DNA of 64,000 nucleotides from Mesomycoplasma hyopneumoniae J (GTDB lineage Bacteria; Bacillota_I; Bacilli_A; Mycoplasmatales; Metamycoplasmataceae): NCBI RefSeq assembly GCF_000008205.1, contig NC_007295.1, positions 248,001 to 312,000 of the forward strand, read 5' to 3'. Shown piece by piece: positions 45,660 to 57,030 of this stretch (position 1 is its first letter; each line of letters starts with the position of its first letter). The notes under the pieces were generated by a model. It saw only the letters and a program-made list of their open reading frames with translations, ran no database searches and was not told where the DNA came from. The position numbers and the translations under genes were made by a program.

Positions 45660-46196
45660 ATGAAAAAATTATTAGTTATTTTGCTTGATAAATTCCAGGA
45701 TATTGAACTTACAACTTTTATTTCCCTGATTAAAAAAGCAGAAATTTTTACAGATATTGAATTTTTTAACCCTAAAAATAAATTAGTAATAGGTCAATTC
45801 GGAGTTGTATCAATTCAAGCACATAATCACTGGAAATCAGATGACTTTGATGCTGTTTTTATTCCGGGGGGTTTTGCGGCCCAATTATTCCGCAAGGATT
45901 CAAAATCAATTCAACTTGTGAGCGAGTTTTTTGCGCAAAACAAACATATTTTTGCCATTTGTGATGCACCAAATGCAATTTTTGAACTAAAATTAGCAGA
46001 AAATTATCAATTTAGTTCATATCCAAACCAACATAATTCCAAAATTAGACTAAGACAAGATTCGTTAGTAACTATTGACCGCAATTATATTTCGGCAAGA
46101 AATGCAGCAAGTTCGGCAGATTTTGCTTTCGTTGTAATTGAAAAGCTGGGATCAAAAGAGTTAGCTCAAAAAATTAGAAATGGATTTTATCTTTAA
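45660..46196 (+). CDS. DJ-1/PfpI family protein
   Basis: 178 residues, class I glutamine-amidotransferase-like fold. MKKLLVILLDKFQDIELTTF opening with the conserved Glu (E in DIEL), the IPGGFAAQ loop, and the nucleophilic elbow AICDAPNAIF with the conserved Cys followed by Asp rather than the common His/Gly. Members act as deglycases, chaperones or amidases; the specific role is unknown. GGAAGAATA before the ATG is a moderate ribosome site. Convergent with the hydrolase gene at 46199 (2-base gap). Confidence 0.8.
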   Translation: MKKLLVILLDKFQDIELTTFISLIKKAEIFTDIEFFNPKNKLVIGQFGVVSIQAHNHWKSDDFDAVFIPGGFAAQLFRKDSKSIQLVSEFFAQNKHIFAICDAPNAIFELKLAENYQFSSYPNQHNSKIRLRQDSLVTIDRNYISARNAASSADFAFVVIEKLGSKELAQKIRNGFYL

Positions 46197-46198
46197 AT

Positions 46199-46999
46199 TT
46201 ATAGTATTTTTTCAATTTCAGCATTAATTAGGTCACTTTTTTCATAAAAAATTGCATGGCCAGTTTTTTCAAATTTTACCACCTTTTTGCCAAAAGTAGC
46301 TCCAACTTTTTCAACACTTCTTAACGGGACAAATTTATCCATTTCAGCCCCGATTAAAAAATATTCATTTTTTTGCTCATAAAGCGGTAAAAGCACATTT
46401 TTGTGTCAATCTAAATTAAGAATTTGATCAAAAACCATATCTGAAAAAAGTTCCTTTTTTTCCTCAACAAGTTTGAAAAAAGCAATCGCACTTTTAAATA
46501 AACTAGCCTCAGAATTAGGTTTATCCTTATAAAATAAATTTGTAACTGTTTCTTTTGCCTCATATAAATTTCGTGGTAGAAGTCAGAAGCCTAATCTTTC
46601 CATTTGTTTTTTAAAGCTTGAATCAAAAATAAACGGGTTTAAAGGTCCGGCTAAAATTGCTTTTTCGACAAGATTTTCTTTTAGAATATGCAGTCCAATC
46701 GCGGCCCCAAGTGAGTGGGCTACAACAATTTTTACTTTTAAATCAAGTGTTTTTATAAAATTTACAGCAATTTTTTGGTAATTTTCAACACTAATTTTTT
46801 GATTATTACTACTTTTACCACAGCCTGGAAAATCAAAGGCAACAATATCATATTTGCGTTTTTTGTTTTGCCGAAGTTGAAAAGTAAAATTATGGCTTGA
46901 GTTAAAACCATGGAGAAAAAGTACTTTTGGTCGATTATTATCTTCTAAAAAGTAGAAAATTTCTTCATTGTCAATTTTAATTTTTCGATTTACTACCAT
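46199..46999 (-). CDS. Alpha/beta-hydrolase
   Basis: 266 residues. Visible catalytic elements: oxyanion HGF (LFLHGFNSS), nucleophile Ser in VVAHSLGAAIG (GxSxG variant with Ala first), acid Asp in GAEMDKFVP and His in TGHAIFYE. Typical of small esterases/lipases or proline-iminopeptidase-like enzymes in mycoplasmas; substrate unknown. GGAG just before the ATG lies within the end of lplA, whose stop codon abuts this start, so the two are co-translated. Confidence 0.8.
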
Positions 47000-47998
47000 T
47001 TAAACTCCAAAAATTGTATCTAAAATTTCATAAGGCAGAATTTGACCAAAATACTCATTTAAATTATGAATTTTTTCTAGTTCTCTTTCAAGACTATCAC
47101 GGTCAAATTCTTTATTTTCCAAAATTTCTTCTATTTCTTCAATTGGCCTTTGTGATAAAAAATCACCTTCAAACTTAATTTTTATAATTATATTTTTTTC
47201 AATATTTGCTAAGACCTTCAAAATTCCGGCACTTGTTCGTTTGATATTTTCATAACTAAAAAATGGGTTGGTTCCAAAAATTCAGTTTTTTGATTCTCGT
47301 AATTGACTTATTTCCTTGAATTTTTCAGTATTTGAAATTCCTATATCAAAATGATTTTCAACATCAACTGATTTTGTTTGATATTTTTTTTCAAAAAATG
47401 AAATTAAACGGTAAATAAATTCATTATCATCAATTTGCTCTTCCATTTCATAGAGAATGTTTGTTACTCGTTGGCGGACAGATTTAATTCCTTTTGATTC
47501 AATTTTTAGTCGACTTGGCTTTAAAACTTGTGCTAATTTTGCTAAATTAGCATTAAATAAAATTGTTCCATGATGAACAATTTTATTTTTAAAAATTATC
47601 TGGGCATTACCTGAAACTTTTGCGCCATTGACAATTAAATCATTTCGTCCCTTAAATTCAGCTTTTAGCCCTAAGGATCGAAAAAATTCGATAATTGGTG
47701 ATAGAAATTTTTGATAATTATGATTTTGCTTTTGACTAATAAAGGAAAAATTTATATTACCTAGATCATGATAGACCGCCCCACCCCCTGAAAGCCGACG
47801 GTAGATTTCAATATTTTCCTCTTCAACTTCCTCGAGTTTAATTTCTTCGTAAATATTTTGATTTTTTCCAATAATTATCGCATTTTTATGTTGGTAGAAG
47901 TAAAGAATATCCTCTTGGTTTTCTTCATCTTTTAGAATAATTTCTTCACAGACTAGTGTATAAAACGGGCTTGTATTTTTTGTTGTATAAATTTTCAT
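47000..47998 (-). CDS. lplA: Lipoate-protein ligase A
   Basis: 332 residues. Activates lipoate with ATP and transfers it to lipoyl domains (E2 or GcvH). Seen: RRLSGGGAVYHDLGNINFSF (the RRxSGGGAVxHDxGNxNxS signature), KFKGRNDLIVNGAKVSGNAQ with the catalytic Lys, and a C-terminal domain (from about 250) joined by a UGA Trp at 47282. The start ATG 47998 follows GGAG; an in-frame TTG four codons earlier is less likely. Confidence 0.94.
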
Positions 47999-48014
47999 AA
48001 TTATCTCCAAAATT

Positions 48015-48350
48015 TTAGTTATATTCTAAATTAAAAGTCGTAATTAGTTTAAATTTTGATTTAAAATCGGCTAGATTTTCGCCTAGTCGCAAATTTTCTA
48101 AATTAAAAATTTGCACTTTTTCATAATCCCAGCGTAAAGCATATCCACTTTTTGTCAAAAAAAAGATTAAATCTTCTACAAACCAGAAAAAATAGTTCGA
48201 ATTATATTCTAATTTATCATCTACACTCTTAACTGCGATTTCTAATTGCCGAAAATGGTAGTTTAGAACTCGGAATTCAAAGGATAATTTTCAATTTTTA
48301 CTACATTTTTTAGCTTCTTGATTTTTTTCCTTTAAAAATGAGGTTGACAT
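48015..48350 (-). CDS. Hypothetical protein
   Basis: 111 residues from ATG 48350 to TAA 48015, with a UGA Trp near the start. AAGGAAAAA precedes the ATG. Moderately charged, with aromatic residues (FRVLNYHFRQLE, NSNYFFWFVEDLIFFLTKSGYALRWDYEK); no signal peptide or helix of membrane type is certain. It lies 17 bases upstream of lplA in the same direction, so probably in its operon. No family recognised. Confidence 0.55.
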
Positions 48351-48401
48351 AATTTTTCCTTTTATTTATAAAATTAATGTTTTTATTTTATTATAATTTA
48401 T

Positions 48402-48407
48402 AATTAT
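48402..48407 (+). promoter_or_regulatory. -10 box for the dnaX operon
   Basis: TATAAT in an AT-only stretch (TTATTATAATTTATAATTATAAA), 64 bases before the GTG of dnaX. Several similar boxes overlap, so the exact one is uncertain. Confidence 0.4.
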
Positions 48408-48470
48408 AAACTATTAAAGAATTAATTTTATTTATAATTAAATTTATTTTATAATTTTGAAAGGGTTCTT

Positions 48471-50624
48471 GTGGAAATAAGAAAAGATTATATTGCTTTC
48501 TATCGGAAATATCGGCCAAAAAAATTTTCTGATATTGTCGGTCAAAAATTTTTGCTTGAAAGTTTAAAAAATATCATCAAATCAGGTAATTTTTTTCATG
48601 CCTACCTTTTTTCAGGACCTCATGGCACTGGAAAGACAACTGTTGCAAAAATTTTTGCAAACGCTATAAATTGCACCCACAAAACGGATTTAATTGAACC
48701 TTGTCAAAACTGCATTAAAAATTTTAATAATTCACTTGATATTATTGAAATGGATGCCGCATCGCATAATGGCGTGAAGGAAATTAGAGAAATTATCGAA
48801 AATTCAATCAATTTTCCCCAAATTAGCCCCTATAAAATTTATATTTTAGATGAAGTTCATATGCTTTCAACTTCTGCTTTTAATGCTTTTTTAAAAACCT
48901 TAGAAGAACCACCAAAACATATGATTTTTATTCTAGCAACAACAGAAGTCCACAAAATTCCTTTAACAATTCTCTCCCGTGTCCAAAGGTATAATTTTCT
49001 AGCGCTAAAAGAAGACGAAATTTGTCACCGATTAGAATTTATTCTTGAAAAAGAAAAAATAAAATACGAAAAAAATGCTTTAAAATCAGTCTTTTTATTA
49101 AGTCAAGGTAGTCTTCGCGATGCAATTTCAATTCTAGAGCAAGTAGCAACATTTGGGTCAGGGTATGTTAATCAAAAAAATATTAATGAACTTTTTGGTC
49201 TAGTAAATAAGGAAATTCTTGTCAATTTTGTTAATGCCTTATTTTTAGCTGATTCTAAAATTTCTTATGAAATTTTAGAACAAATTTCATTTCAAAGTAA
49301 AAATTTCCAATTATTTTTAGAATCATTAATTAACCTTGTAAAAGAATGAATTATTTGAAAGTCAACCAAAACAAATGAACTACTTGAATTTTATAGCAAT
49401 TTTGATTTAGAAAATCTAAAAATAAGCCAGGATTTTGCTTTTAAATTTTTAGAAATTGCATTTTCAAGTCTAAAAGATATAAATTTTGCTGATTTCCAAA
49501 ATTTAACTCTTGAAATTTTTATTATGCGCATATTATCGCTAAGTAATTTAGAAATTAGTGATCAAAATAATATTAAATTTAAAAAATTAGAAGAAAATAA
49601 AGTCGATAAAAGTGATATCCCCGAAAAAATTACTGAGAAAGTTAGTGAGATTAAGTCTAGCCCTACTAATTTTTATAAAATTGAGGATCGGCTTGAAAAG
49701 TTAGGAAAATTGGATCTAAAAAATTTAGAAGAAGATATGCAAACAAAGCAAAATAAAAATTATTCATCAATTTTTAATCGAAAATTAGAACAAAATTTGG
49801 AAAGACCACCTTTAAAAACAGAGGTTTTTTCCAAATCAACAACTGAATTTAACCAATTTGGACAAATAGGTAATCCATTTATTGAAACTGAAAATCATAA
49901 AAAAATTGAAAATCAAAATCTGAAAAATAACGGTGAATTTGATGGTGAAATTGATTTTTCTAATTCTTTTATGCCTGAAAATGGTAATAAAATTGATGAA
50001 AATATAAATTCTGTGTCTGATTTTAGTGATATTTCGGCTAATTTATCAGAAGATAAGACAAATTTTGCCCAATCCTTTAATAACAAGGATACTAATTTAA
50101 TAAATTTAGATACAAATTTTGGTAATAATTCTAGTAAATTTTTAAAAAAAATTGGTTCAAAAGACTATTTGAGTGCTGAAGAAGTTTTGAATTTTATATG
50201 ATTAGGTAAAAATTTTCGTAGTCAAAATCAGGTGGAATATGAAAATTTAGTTCAAAATTGAAGAAAAAATTTGCCACTTTTCGAGTATAATGTTGAATTT
50301 ATGGAAATTGTTAGCGTGTTAAAATATGCTAAAATTCTCTCATTAGGTGCAAATTTTGTTTTTTTTATGGCCGCTCGTGATGAATATGAAGATTTATTAA
50401 TTGAAACTATAAAGGAAAAATATCAAGTCAATGAGTTATTATTACAAATTTTTAACGTGGAAATGCATCCATTAGTTGCAAGCAAAAACCTTATTAATAA
50501 AGCTAAAATTTTGCCTACCAAAATGCGGAATGAGGGCAAACGAATTGTTGCAAAACCTTTTGAAATCCCCAAAAAAACGACTATTTCAAAGGAGGATTTG
50601 GAAAAACTTTTGTTTGATAAGTAA
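48471..50624 (+). CDS. dnaX: DNA polymerase III subunit gamma/tau
   Basis: 717 residues. Clamp-loader ATPase: Walker A SGPHGTGKTTVAK at about 48-60, a Cys-rich zinc module (NCTHKTDLIEPCQNC), Walker B/DExx IYILDEVHMLS, sensor 1 and the SRC-like SRVQRYNF. Residues about 370-560 are low-complexity and Asn/Lys/Glu-rich (linker), followed by a C-terminal tau-like domain to KISKEDLEKLLFDK. GTG start behind AAAGGG. Heads a replication/repair run: dnaX-ybaB-recR-tmk-holB-rsmI. Confidence 0.95.
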
Positions 50625-50685
50625 AATTTCTAATAAATTTATATAATTTATTTTGTAATTTTTAAAATTATCGAAAGGACCAATT

Positions 50686-50967
50686 ATGAATTTTCAAAAA
50701 TTATTAAAACAAGCACAAAAAATCCAAAAAGATCAAAAAGTTAAAAAAAATGCACTTGCAAAAATGGACTTTGACTTTGAAAATCAAGGAATTTCATTAA
50801 CAATTACCGGTGATTTTGAACTAAAAAAAATAAAAATTTCACCAATTTTAGTAGATAAAGACGATATTGAAACATTAGAAGATTTACTATCAATTACATT
50901 AAATCAAGCATTATTGAAAATTAAAGAAGAAAACGAAAAAATAAGCGATTATCCAAATCAAGTTTAA
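50686..50967 (+). CDS. ybaB: YbaB/EbfC nucleoid-associated protein
   Basis: 93 residues, normal for the family, small and charged, forming a tweezer-like DNA-binding dimer. MNFQKLLKQAQKIQKDQKV is the usual family opening (MxKLMKQAQxMQ), and the central beta strands (ISLTITGDFELKKIKISPILV) match. The gene lies between dnaX and recR, the classic order. AAAGGACC ribosome site. Confidence 0.9.
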   Translation: MNFQKLLKQAQKIQKDQKVKKNALAKMDFDFENQGISLTITGDFELKKIKISPILVDKDDIETLEDLLSITLNQALLKIKEENEKISDYPNQV

Positions 50968-50969
50968 TT

Positions 50970-51554
50970 ATGATCAAAGAAACATTTAAAAATCTTGCTG
51001 AGGATCTAAGAAAAATCCCGGGAATTTCCAAAAAACAAGCAATGCGAATTTTGTCTTTTTTGGTTGATGTTCCAATTGAAAAAATTGAAAATTTTGTTAG
51101 AGCAATTTATGATTTAAAAAAAAACACACAATATTGTGAAAAATGTGGGTATTTAAATACTAATCCAGTTTGTGAAATATGCCTTGATTTCCAACGGTCT
51201 TTTAAAATTTTAGTAGTTGAAAATACCGAAATGATTGCTAAATTTGAAGAATATGGAAAATATGATGGTCAATATTTTGTTTTTGGTAAATATGATATTA
51301 AAAATTTAGAAAATCATAATGCCCAAATTAAAAAATTAGCTGATTTAGCCGCTAATAAAAGTGAGATAATTCTTGGTTTATCTTCGACAATGGAGGGACT
51401 GATTTTTGCAAATTATCTCGCAAAACACGAGTTTTTATCCGGCCTTAAAATTACTCGGCTTGCAACTGGAATTCCATTTGGAGCAATAATTGATTATATC
51501 GATAATATCACCTTAGATCAAGCGCTTAAAAATCGACAAGAAATGGAAAAATAA
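50970..51554 (+). CDS. recR: Recombination protein RecR
   Basis: 194 residues, standard RecR size. It acts with RecF/RecO in gap repair. HhH region (KIPGISKKQAMRIL), a four-Cys zinc finger at 56, 59, 68 and 71 (YCEKCG and VCEIC), and a Toprim domain (LVVENTEMIAKFEEYG, with the later ILGLSSTMEG). It starts 2 bases after the ybaB stop. Confidence 0.94.
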   Translation: MIKETFKNLAEDLRKIPGISKKQAMRILSFLVDVPIEKIENFVRAIYDLKKNTQYCEKCGYLNTNPVCEICLDFQRSFKILVVENTEMIAKFEEYGKYDGQYFVFGKYDIKNLENHNAQIKKLADLAANKSEIILGLSSTMEGLIFANYLAKHEFLSGLKITRLATGIPFGAIIDYIDNITLDQALKNRQEMEK

Positions 51555-51556
51555 AT

Positions 51557-52192
51557 ATGTTTATTAGTTTTGAAGGAATTGATGCAAGCGGAAAATCAAC
51601 CGTGATGGACTTATTTGCAAAGTATTTAAAAATCAAATTTCCCGAAAAAGAGATTGTTACTACTTTTGAACCAGGAGGCAAAAATTTAAAAGAGGCGCTG
51701 CAGATCCGTGAATTTTTACTAAGTAAGAATAATCAAATCAGCCCTTATGTAGAAATGCTTTTATTTGCAACCGCAAGACGAATTCATCTAGAAAGACTAA
51801 TTTGGCCCGCACTAAAAGCAGGAAAAATTGTTCTTTGTGATCGCTATATTGATTCCTCGATTGCCTATCAAGGTTTTGGAAATGGTCTTGATATTGATTT
51901 AGTTACTAGTTTAAATAGTTTGATATCTGAGAATACTTTTCCTGATTTGACAATTTTTTTAGATATTAAAATTTCAAAAGCCTTTGAAAGAATGGGCATT
52001 TTTCGCGATCATAATCGTGATCGCCTGGAGAATAGAGGTGTTGAATTCTATGAAAAGGTGATTAATGGTTATGAATTTTTGGCTAAAAAAAATAAAAATT
52101 TTTTTAAAATTGATGGAAATGGTACTTATGATGAAGTTTTAGACCTCATAATTGATTTTTTTGAGAAATATTATGCAAGCTGACCAAAATAA
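51557..52192 (+). CDS. tmk: Thymidylate kinase
   Basis: 211 residues. dTMP to dTDP. P-loop EGIDASGKST at 6-15, the DRYIDSSIAYQG (DRY) motif, and the C-terminal LID region. The last codons include UGA (Trp); the true stop TAA is at 52190. It starts 2 bases after recR and overlaps holB by 20 bases, suggesting coupled translation. Confidence 0.93.
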
Positions 52193-53045
52193 TTGAAGTA
52201 GTTTTCTTTATAATCTTGATAAAAACGGTAAAATTCCTCATGCCATTTTACTAATTTCAAATTATCCTAACTTATTAGATAGTAAAATTAACGAGTTTCT
52301 TGAAATTTTTGAACATAAATACGAAATTTTCCTATATGATATTTTCGATAAAAATCTTTCAAAGCAAGAATTTCTTGAAGATATTAATAAATTATATTTT
52401 AGCACTTTTGCAGATTCTCAGTCAAAAATTTTCATCCTAAAAAATATTGAAAAAACACATATATCCTTGTTAAATTCGCTTTTGAAAATTCTTGAAGATC
52501 CACCAAAGTCAACTTATTTTTTATTAATTGCCAAGTCACAAAATTTAGTTATTCCAACAATTGTTTCGCGTTGTCAAGTTTTTTGATTTACTGAATTTGA
52601 CCGCCAAAAAGATCTTAAAAAAAAATTAGATCAGTGGAAAAAAACGCCATACAATTCGGTTTATGCAAAAATTTTTTCAAATTTTGAAACTGCAATTACT
52701 TCAATTGCGAAAATTAGTGAAAATGATTTGGTAAAATTTGAGTCCTTATTTAATAATCTGGCTAAAAAAAAATTTGAATTTTTAATTTTTCTGAATAACA
52801 TTTTAACAAAAGAAAATGCGCTGATTTTGGTTAAAATGTTAATTTTTTATTCTAAATCAATTTTTTTGAATAAACCGAAAAAAAATTCAAAAAATTCAAG
52901 AAAAGAAACATTTATGCCAGAAAATTTCAAAAAAATAACTAAAGTAATGCAGTCCTCACACAAATTTTTAACTACCTTAGATCAGAACGAAAATTTTAAT
53001 GTTCAAAAATCCGCATTTTTAGTACGGTTGAACATTATTTTATAA
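52173..53045 (+). CDS. holB: DNA polymerase III delta-prime subunit
   Basis: 290 residues. AAA+ clamp-loader fold without a P-loop, as usual for delta-prime. Recognisable: KIPHAILLIS opening, IFILKNIEKTHISLLNSLLKILEDPP (DExx-like acidic-basic region), and the SRC motif in IVSRCQVFWF. The C-terminal domain is Lys-rich. The start ATG is inside tmk. Position after tmk is conserved in Gram-positive bacteria and supports the call. Confidence 0.85.
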
Positions 53046-53048
53046 AAA

Positions 53049-53783
53049 ATGTCAGCAAAAATTACTGTTTTAGCCACCCCAATTGGAAATTTAAAGGACA
53101 TCAGTCTCCGCGGAATTGAGGCCTTACGTGAAGCCGAACTAATTTTATGCGAGGATTCACGGGTTTCGCGAAAATTATTAAATTTTTTAGAAATTTATGA
53201 TAAAAAACTTATTTCTTATCATAAATTTAACGAAAATTCTGTTATTTCAAAAATTTCGCCGTTAATTTTTTCGGGAAAGAAGGTCTTATTAATTTCAGAT
53301 GCAGGTTCTCCCTTAGTTAGTGATCCAGGGCAATTTTTAATAAACTGAGCACATAAAAATGAAATTGATGTTGATTTTTTGCCAGGACCTTGCGCATTTG
53401 TTTCTGCTTTTGTCCTTTCCGGTTTTGATTCACCTCTGATTTTTATGGGTTTTTTTAATTCACGAAAACAACAAATAATTAAGCAAATAACTATTTTTAA
53501 GCCAAATTTTAGTTATATTTTTTATATTTCACCGCATAAATTAATTAATATTCTGGAAGTAATTAAAGAAATTTATGGTGATAATATTGAAATATTTTTG
53601 GTAAAGGAGATGACAAAATTACACCAAAAATATTTTTTTGGCACACCAATTTCTATAATTAATCAGCTAAAAGACTCATTAAAAGGCGAATTTACAATGG
53701 TTTTGCGGCTAAAAAATGAGAAGGATTTGCAGATAAAAAAAAAGAAAAATAAATATCAAAAATTTTCTAAAAATAATGTATAA
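53049..53783 (+). CDS. rsmI: 16S rRNA 2'-O-methyltransferase RsmI
   Basis: 244 residues. Methylates C1402 of 16S rRNA using SAM. Tetrapyrrole-methylase fold: LATPIGNLKDIS at the N-terminus, ILCEDSRVSRKLLNF, ISDAGSPLVSDPG, PGPCAFVSA and MGFF. A UGA Trp joins the two halves. Starts 3 bases after holB. It ends in a Lys/Asn-rich tail. Confidence 0.93.
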
Positions 53784-53784
53784 T
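53779..53784 (+). promoter_or_regulatory. -10 box for hpt
   Basis: ATGTATAAT overlaps the rsmI stop codon and lies about 32 bases ahead of the hpt ATG. Confidence 0.5.
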
Positions 53785-53815
53785 TAAAAGTTAAAAATAT
53801 TTGAGGTGTTAAAAA

Positions 53816-54352
53816 ATGATTAATAAACATATAAGTCAAATTCTCTATAACCGTGATCAAATTAAAGCGAGAATTGCTGAAATCGGGAAGTGGATAAATG
53901 AAACTTATAAAGATTCTAATGAAATTGTTTTTATAGGTGTGCTTAAAGGTTCGCTAATTTTTTTAACTGAATTAATTCAGAGTGTAGATGTGGATTCAAT
54001 GGTTGATTTTGTGATTGCAAAATCATATTTTGGTGGGTCAGAATCAACTGGTGAATTAAAAGTTATTACAGATATTGATATTCAAATCCAAAATAAAGAT
54101 GTAATTTTAATTGATGACATTCTTGATTCAGGGATAACATTATCAAAAATTAGGGATCATTTAAAATTAAAAAACCCAAAATCCTTAAGGGTTATTACTC
54201 TTTTTGATAAAAAGGTAAAAAGAAAATACGATATTCAAGCAGATGTTTCTGGCTTTGTAGTTCCGGATGCTTTTCTTGTTGGATATGGTCTTGATTATCA
54301 GGATAAATATCGTAATTGACCTTTTGTAGCTATTTTTGATCCTAATAAATAG
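53816..54352 (+). CDS. hpt: Hypoxanthine phosphoribosyltransferase
   Basis: 178 residues. Salvages hypoxanthine and guanine with PRPP. PRPP-binding motif VILIDDILDSGITL at 96-109, and the ribose-phosphate region (FIGVLKGSLIFLTEL). The C-terminal loop VPDAFLVGYGLDYQDKYRNWPFVAIF has a UGA Trp. AGGTG ribosome site. Followed by a 20-base poly-A run and the ECF genes. Confidence 0.94.
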
Positions 54353-54353
54353 T

Positions 54354-54373
54354 AAAAAAAAAAAAAAAAAAAA
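54354..54373 (+). repeat. A20 homopolymer upstream of ecfA1
   Basis: Twenty A immediately before GGTAATTA and the ecfA1 ATG, so changes in its length would alter the spacing around the ribosome site. Confidence 0.75.
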
Positions 54374-54381
54374 GGTAATTA

Positions 54382-55200
54382 ATGATAAAAGTTTCCGATG
54401 TTTGCTTTAGTTATACAAACAACATGGACCAGCTTGTGCTGAAAAATATTAATGTTGTTTTTGAAAAAGGTAAATATTATGCAATTCTAGGGCATAATGG
54501 TTCAGGAAAATCAACGTTTTCTAAGATTCTTTCAGGAATTTTTAAACCTCAAAAAGGTAGTATTGAAGTTGATGGAGTTTTACTAAATAAGGAAAATTTA
54601 ACGAAAATTAGGAAAAAAATTGGTATAATTTTTCAAAACCCAGATAATCAATTTGTTGGGGCAACGGTTGAAGATGACATCGCTTTCAGTTTGGAAAACA
54701 TTAATGAGGATCCAAAAAAAATGAGTCAAATAATCGCAAATTTAGCTGCAAAAGTGCAAATGGAGTCATATTTAGACCGTGAGCCACAATTTTTATCTGG
54801 GGGCCAAAAGCAAAAAGTAGCAATTGCATCAGTTTTAGCACTAAATCCTGAGATTATAATTTTTGATGAAATAACTTCAATGCTTGATCCCAGAGGTAAA
54901 TATGATGTTGTTAAAATTCTTGATGATCTAAGAAAAGATAAAACAAAAACTTTAATTTCAATCACCCACAATATGAATGAAGCAATTTTAGCTGATGAAA
55001 TTATTGTTTTTGCAAATGGGGGAATTATCGCTCAGGGGGATCCAAAATTAATTTTAAATGATAAAAATATCATCGAAAAAGCGAAAATTGACTCCCCATT
55101 TATCTATAAAATTTCCAGCGCACTTAAATTAGTTAGTCCAACTTATGACGAAAATGAATTGCTAGAGCAACTATGAAAATTAAAGCAAAAAACATCGTAA
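54382..55200 (+). CDS. ecfA1: ECF transporter ATPase A1
   Basis: 272 residues. ATP-binding subunit of the energy-coupling-factor module for vitamins, Co or Ni. Walker [11 protein letters not shown]-loop (FQNPDNQF), signature LSGGQKQKV, Walker [11 protein letters not shown] (ITS rather than PTS, common in EcfA1), switch His [13 protein letters not shown] (Trp) at 55174 carries it into the next gene's start, a 28-base overlap with ecfA2. Confidence 0.93.
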
Positions 55201-56075
55201 AAATTTATGATCAAAAATTACCATCAGAATTAAAAGCCCTTGATAAAGTAACTACTGAAATAAATCAGGGCGAGTTTATTGCAATTATTGGCCAAACTGG
55301 TTCAGGAAAAACAACTTTTATTCAGCATATGAATGCACTTTTGCTACCAGATCAAGGCGAAATTGAGTATCTCTATTTTGATTCAAAAAATCAAGAAAAA
55401 AAATTAGTTGTTCAAAAACCGCGTTTTTTTAGAAAAAAACTAAAATTTATTAATGAAATTCGTCGGCGTGTGGGCGTCGTTTTTCAGTTTGCTGAATATC
55501 AGCTTTTTGAGCAAACAATTGAAAAAGACATCATATTTGGGGCTGTTTCAATGGGAACTCCAAAAAATGAGGCAAAAAAAATTGCCGCAGAAATAATTGA
55601 ATTAGTTGGTCTTGATCAAAGTTTTTTACAAAAATCACCTTTTGAACTTTCAGGTGGCCAGAAACGCCGAGTTGCAATTGCCGGAATTTTAGCAATGGAT
55701 CCTGATATTATTTTTTTTGATGAACCCACGGCCGGACTTGATCCCCAAGGAACGCTAAAAATGCTTGAAATTCTTGATACTTTATATAAAAAGGGCAAGA
55801 CAATCATTCTGGCAACTCATGATCTTGATAGTGTTTTAGAATGAACAAAACGTTGTATTTTTTTTAAAGATGGTAGAATTATTTATGATGGTGATACTTA
55901 TTCAATTTTAGCAAATAATAAATTTTTAATTGAAAATAAGATGTTACCAACTAATTTACTCAATTTTCGCGAAAAATTAATCAAAATTGGTTATCCAATT
56001 TCTAATGTTAGATCAGTATCTGAGTTAATCAGTGAAATTAATATGCTAATTCAAAAGGAAACAAATGCAGATTAG
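55173..56075 (+). CDS. ecfA2: ECF transporter ATPase A2
   Basis: 300 residues. Walker [11 protein letters not shown]-loop [11 protein letters not shown], signature [11 protein letters not shown], Walker [16 protein letters not shown], switch [12 protein letters not shown]. Longer than A1 by a C-terminal segment. Overlaps A1 and ecfT by 28 and 11 bases; all three form one unit. Confidence 0.93.
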
Positions 56076-57027
56076 TGTTGCAAAATATGTAGCTCAAAAT
56101 ACAATCATTCATAAAATGGACCCGCGGCTAAAAATTGCTTTTAACATCCTTTTTGCGGTACTTTTTTTTGTTACAAGTCATCTAATTACAATTTTAATCT
56201 TGCTTTTTGCAGCATTAGTATTTTTTTATATTACTACCAAAAAAATAAAGCAAATTTTTACCTTGATGAAACTGCCTTTAATAATTTTTCTGATAATGAT
56301 TATAATTTATGGATTTATTATTGACCAGAAAAATATTAACATAATTTTAGGGATAACCGCACCAGATAAAGCGCCACAATACCGGGTTTTGGGTCTAAAT
56401 GAACAACAGACAAATGATTTTATTTCCTGATATTTAGTAAAGCCGACTGTTTTGTTTTCAAATCTTAAGTTCTCAATTGGCACTGTTAGCATAATTCGCT
56501 CATTTGTTTTGGCGATCCGAATTTATGCAATGATAATTTCAACAACAATTCTGACCTATTCAACCAAACCATTTTTATTAACTAGGGCAATCGAGGACTT
56601 AATTCTGCCTTTAAAACTTTTATTTATTCCCACACACATTATCGCAATGATTATTTCAATTGCAATCCGGTTTATTCCTACTTTGTTATTAGAAGCAACC
56701 CGAATTATGAAAGCACAGTCTTCACGCGGAGTTGATTTTAAACACGGAAAAATTAAGGATAAAGTTAAGTCATTAATTACCTTGATAATCCCACTTTTTG
56801 TATTAGCGTTTTCTCGAGCTGAAGATCTTTCAAATGCAATGGATGTAAGAAATTACGATGTTTATGCAAAAAGAAGTCGTTATCGCAGGCTAGTTTTTAA
56901 TAAAATGGATTATTTATTTGCCCTAATTTTTATTAGTTTAATTATTTTAACAGTTTTAATGGAATTAAATATAATTCCAATTTCGCATCTGCCAAAATGA
57001 TGATTATACACTAATCAAAAAATTTAA
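56065..57027 (+). CDS. ecfT: ECF transporter transmembrane subunit T
   Basis: 320 residues. Polytopic membrane scaffold that couples the two ATPases to substrate-binding S components, none of which is in this window. Opens HKMDPRLKIAFNILFAVLFF. The Ala-Arg-Gly coupling helix region is seen as MKAQSSRGVDFKHG and FSRAEDLSNAMDVRNYD. Many UGA Trp codons. An insertion with no homology in shorter family members lies at about 95-135. Confidence 0.88.
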
Positions 57028-57030
57028 ATT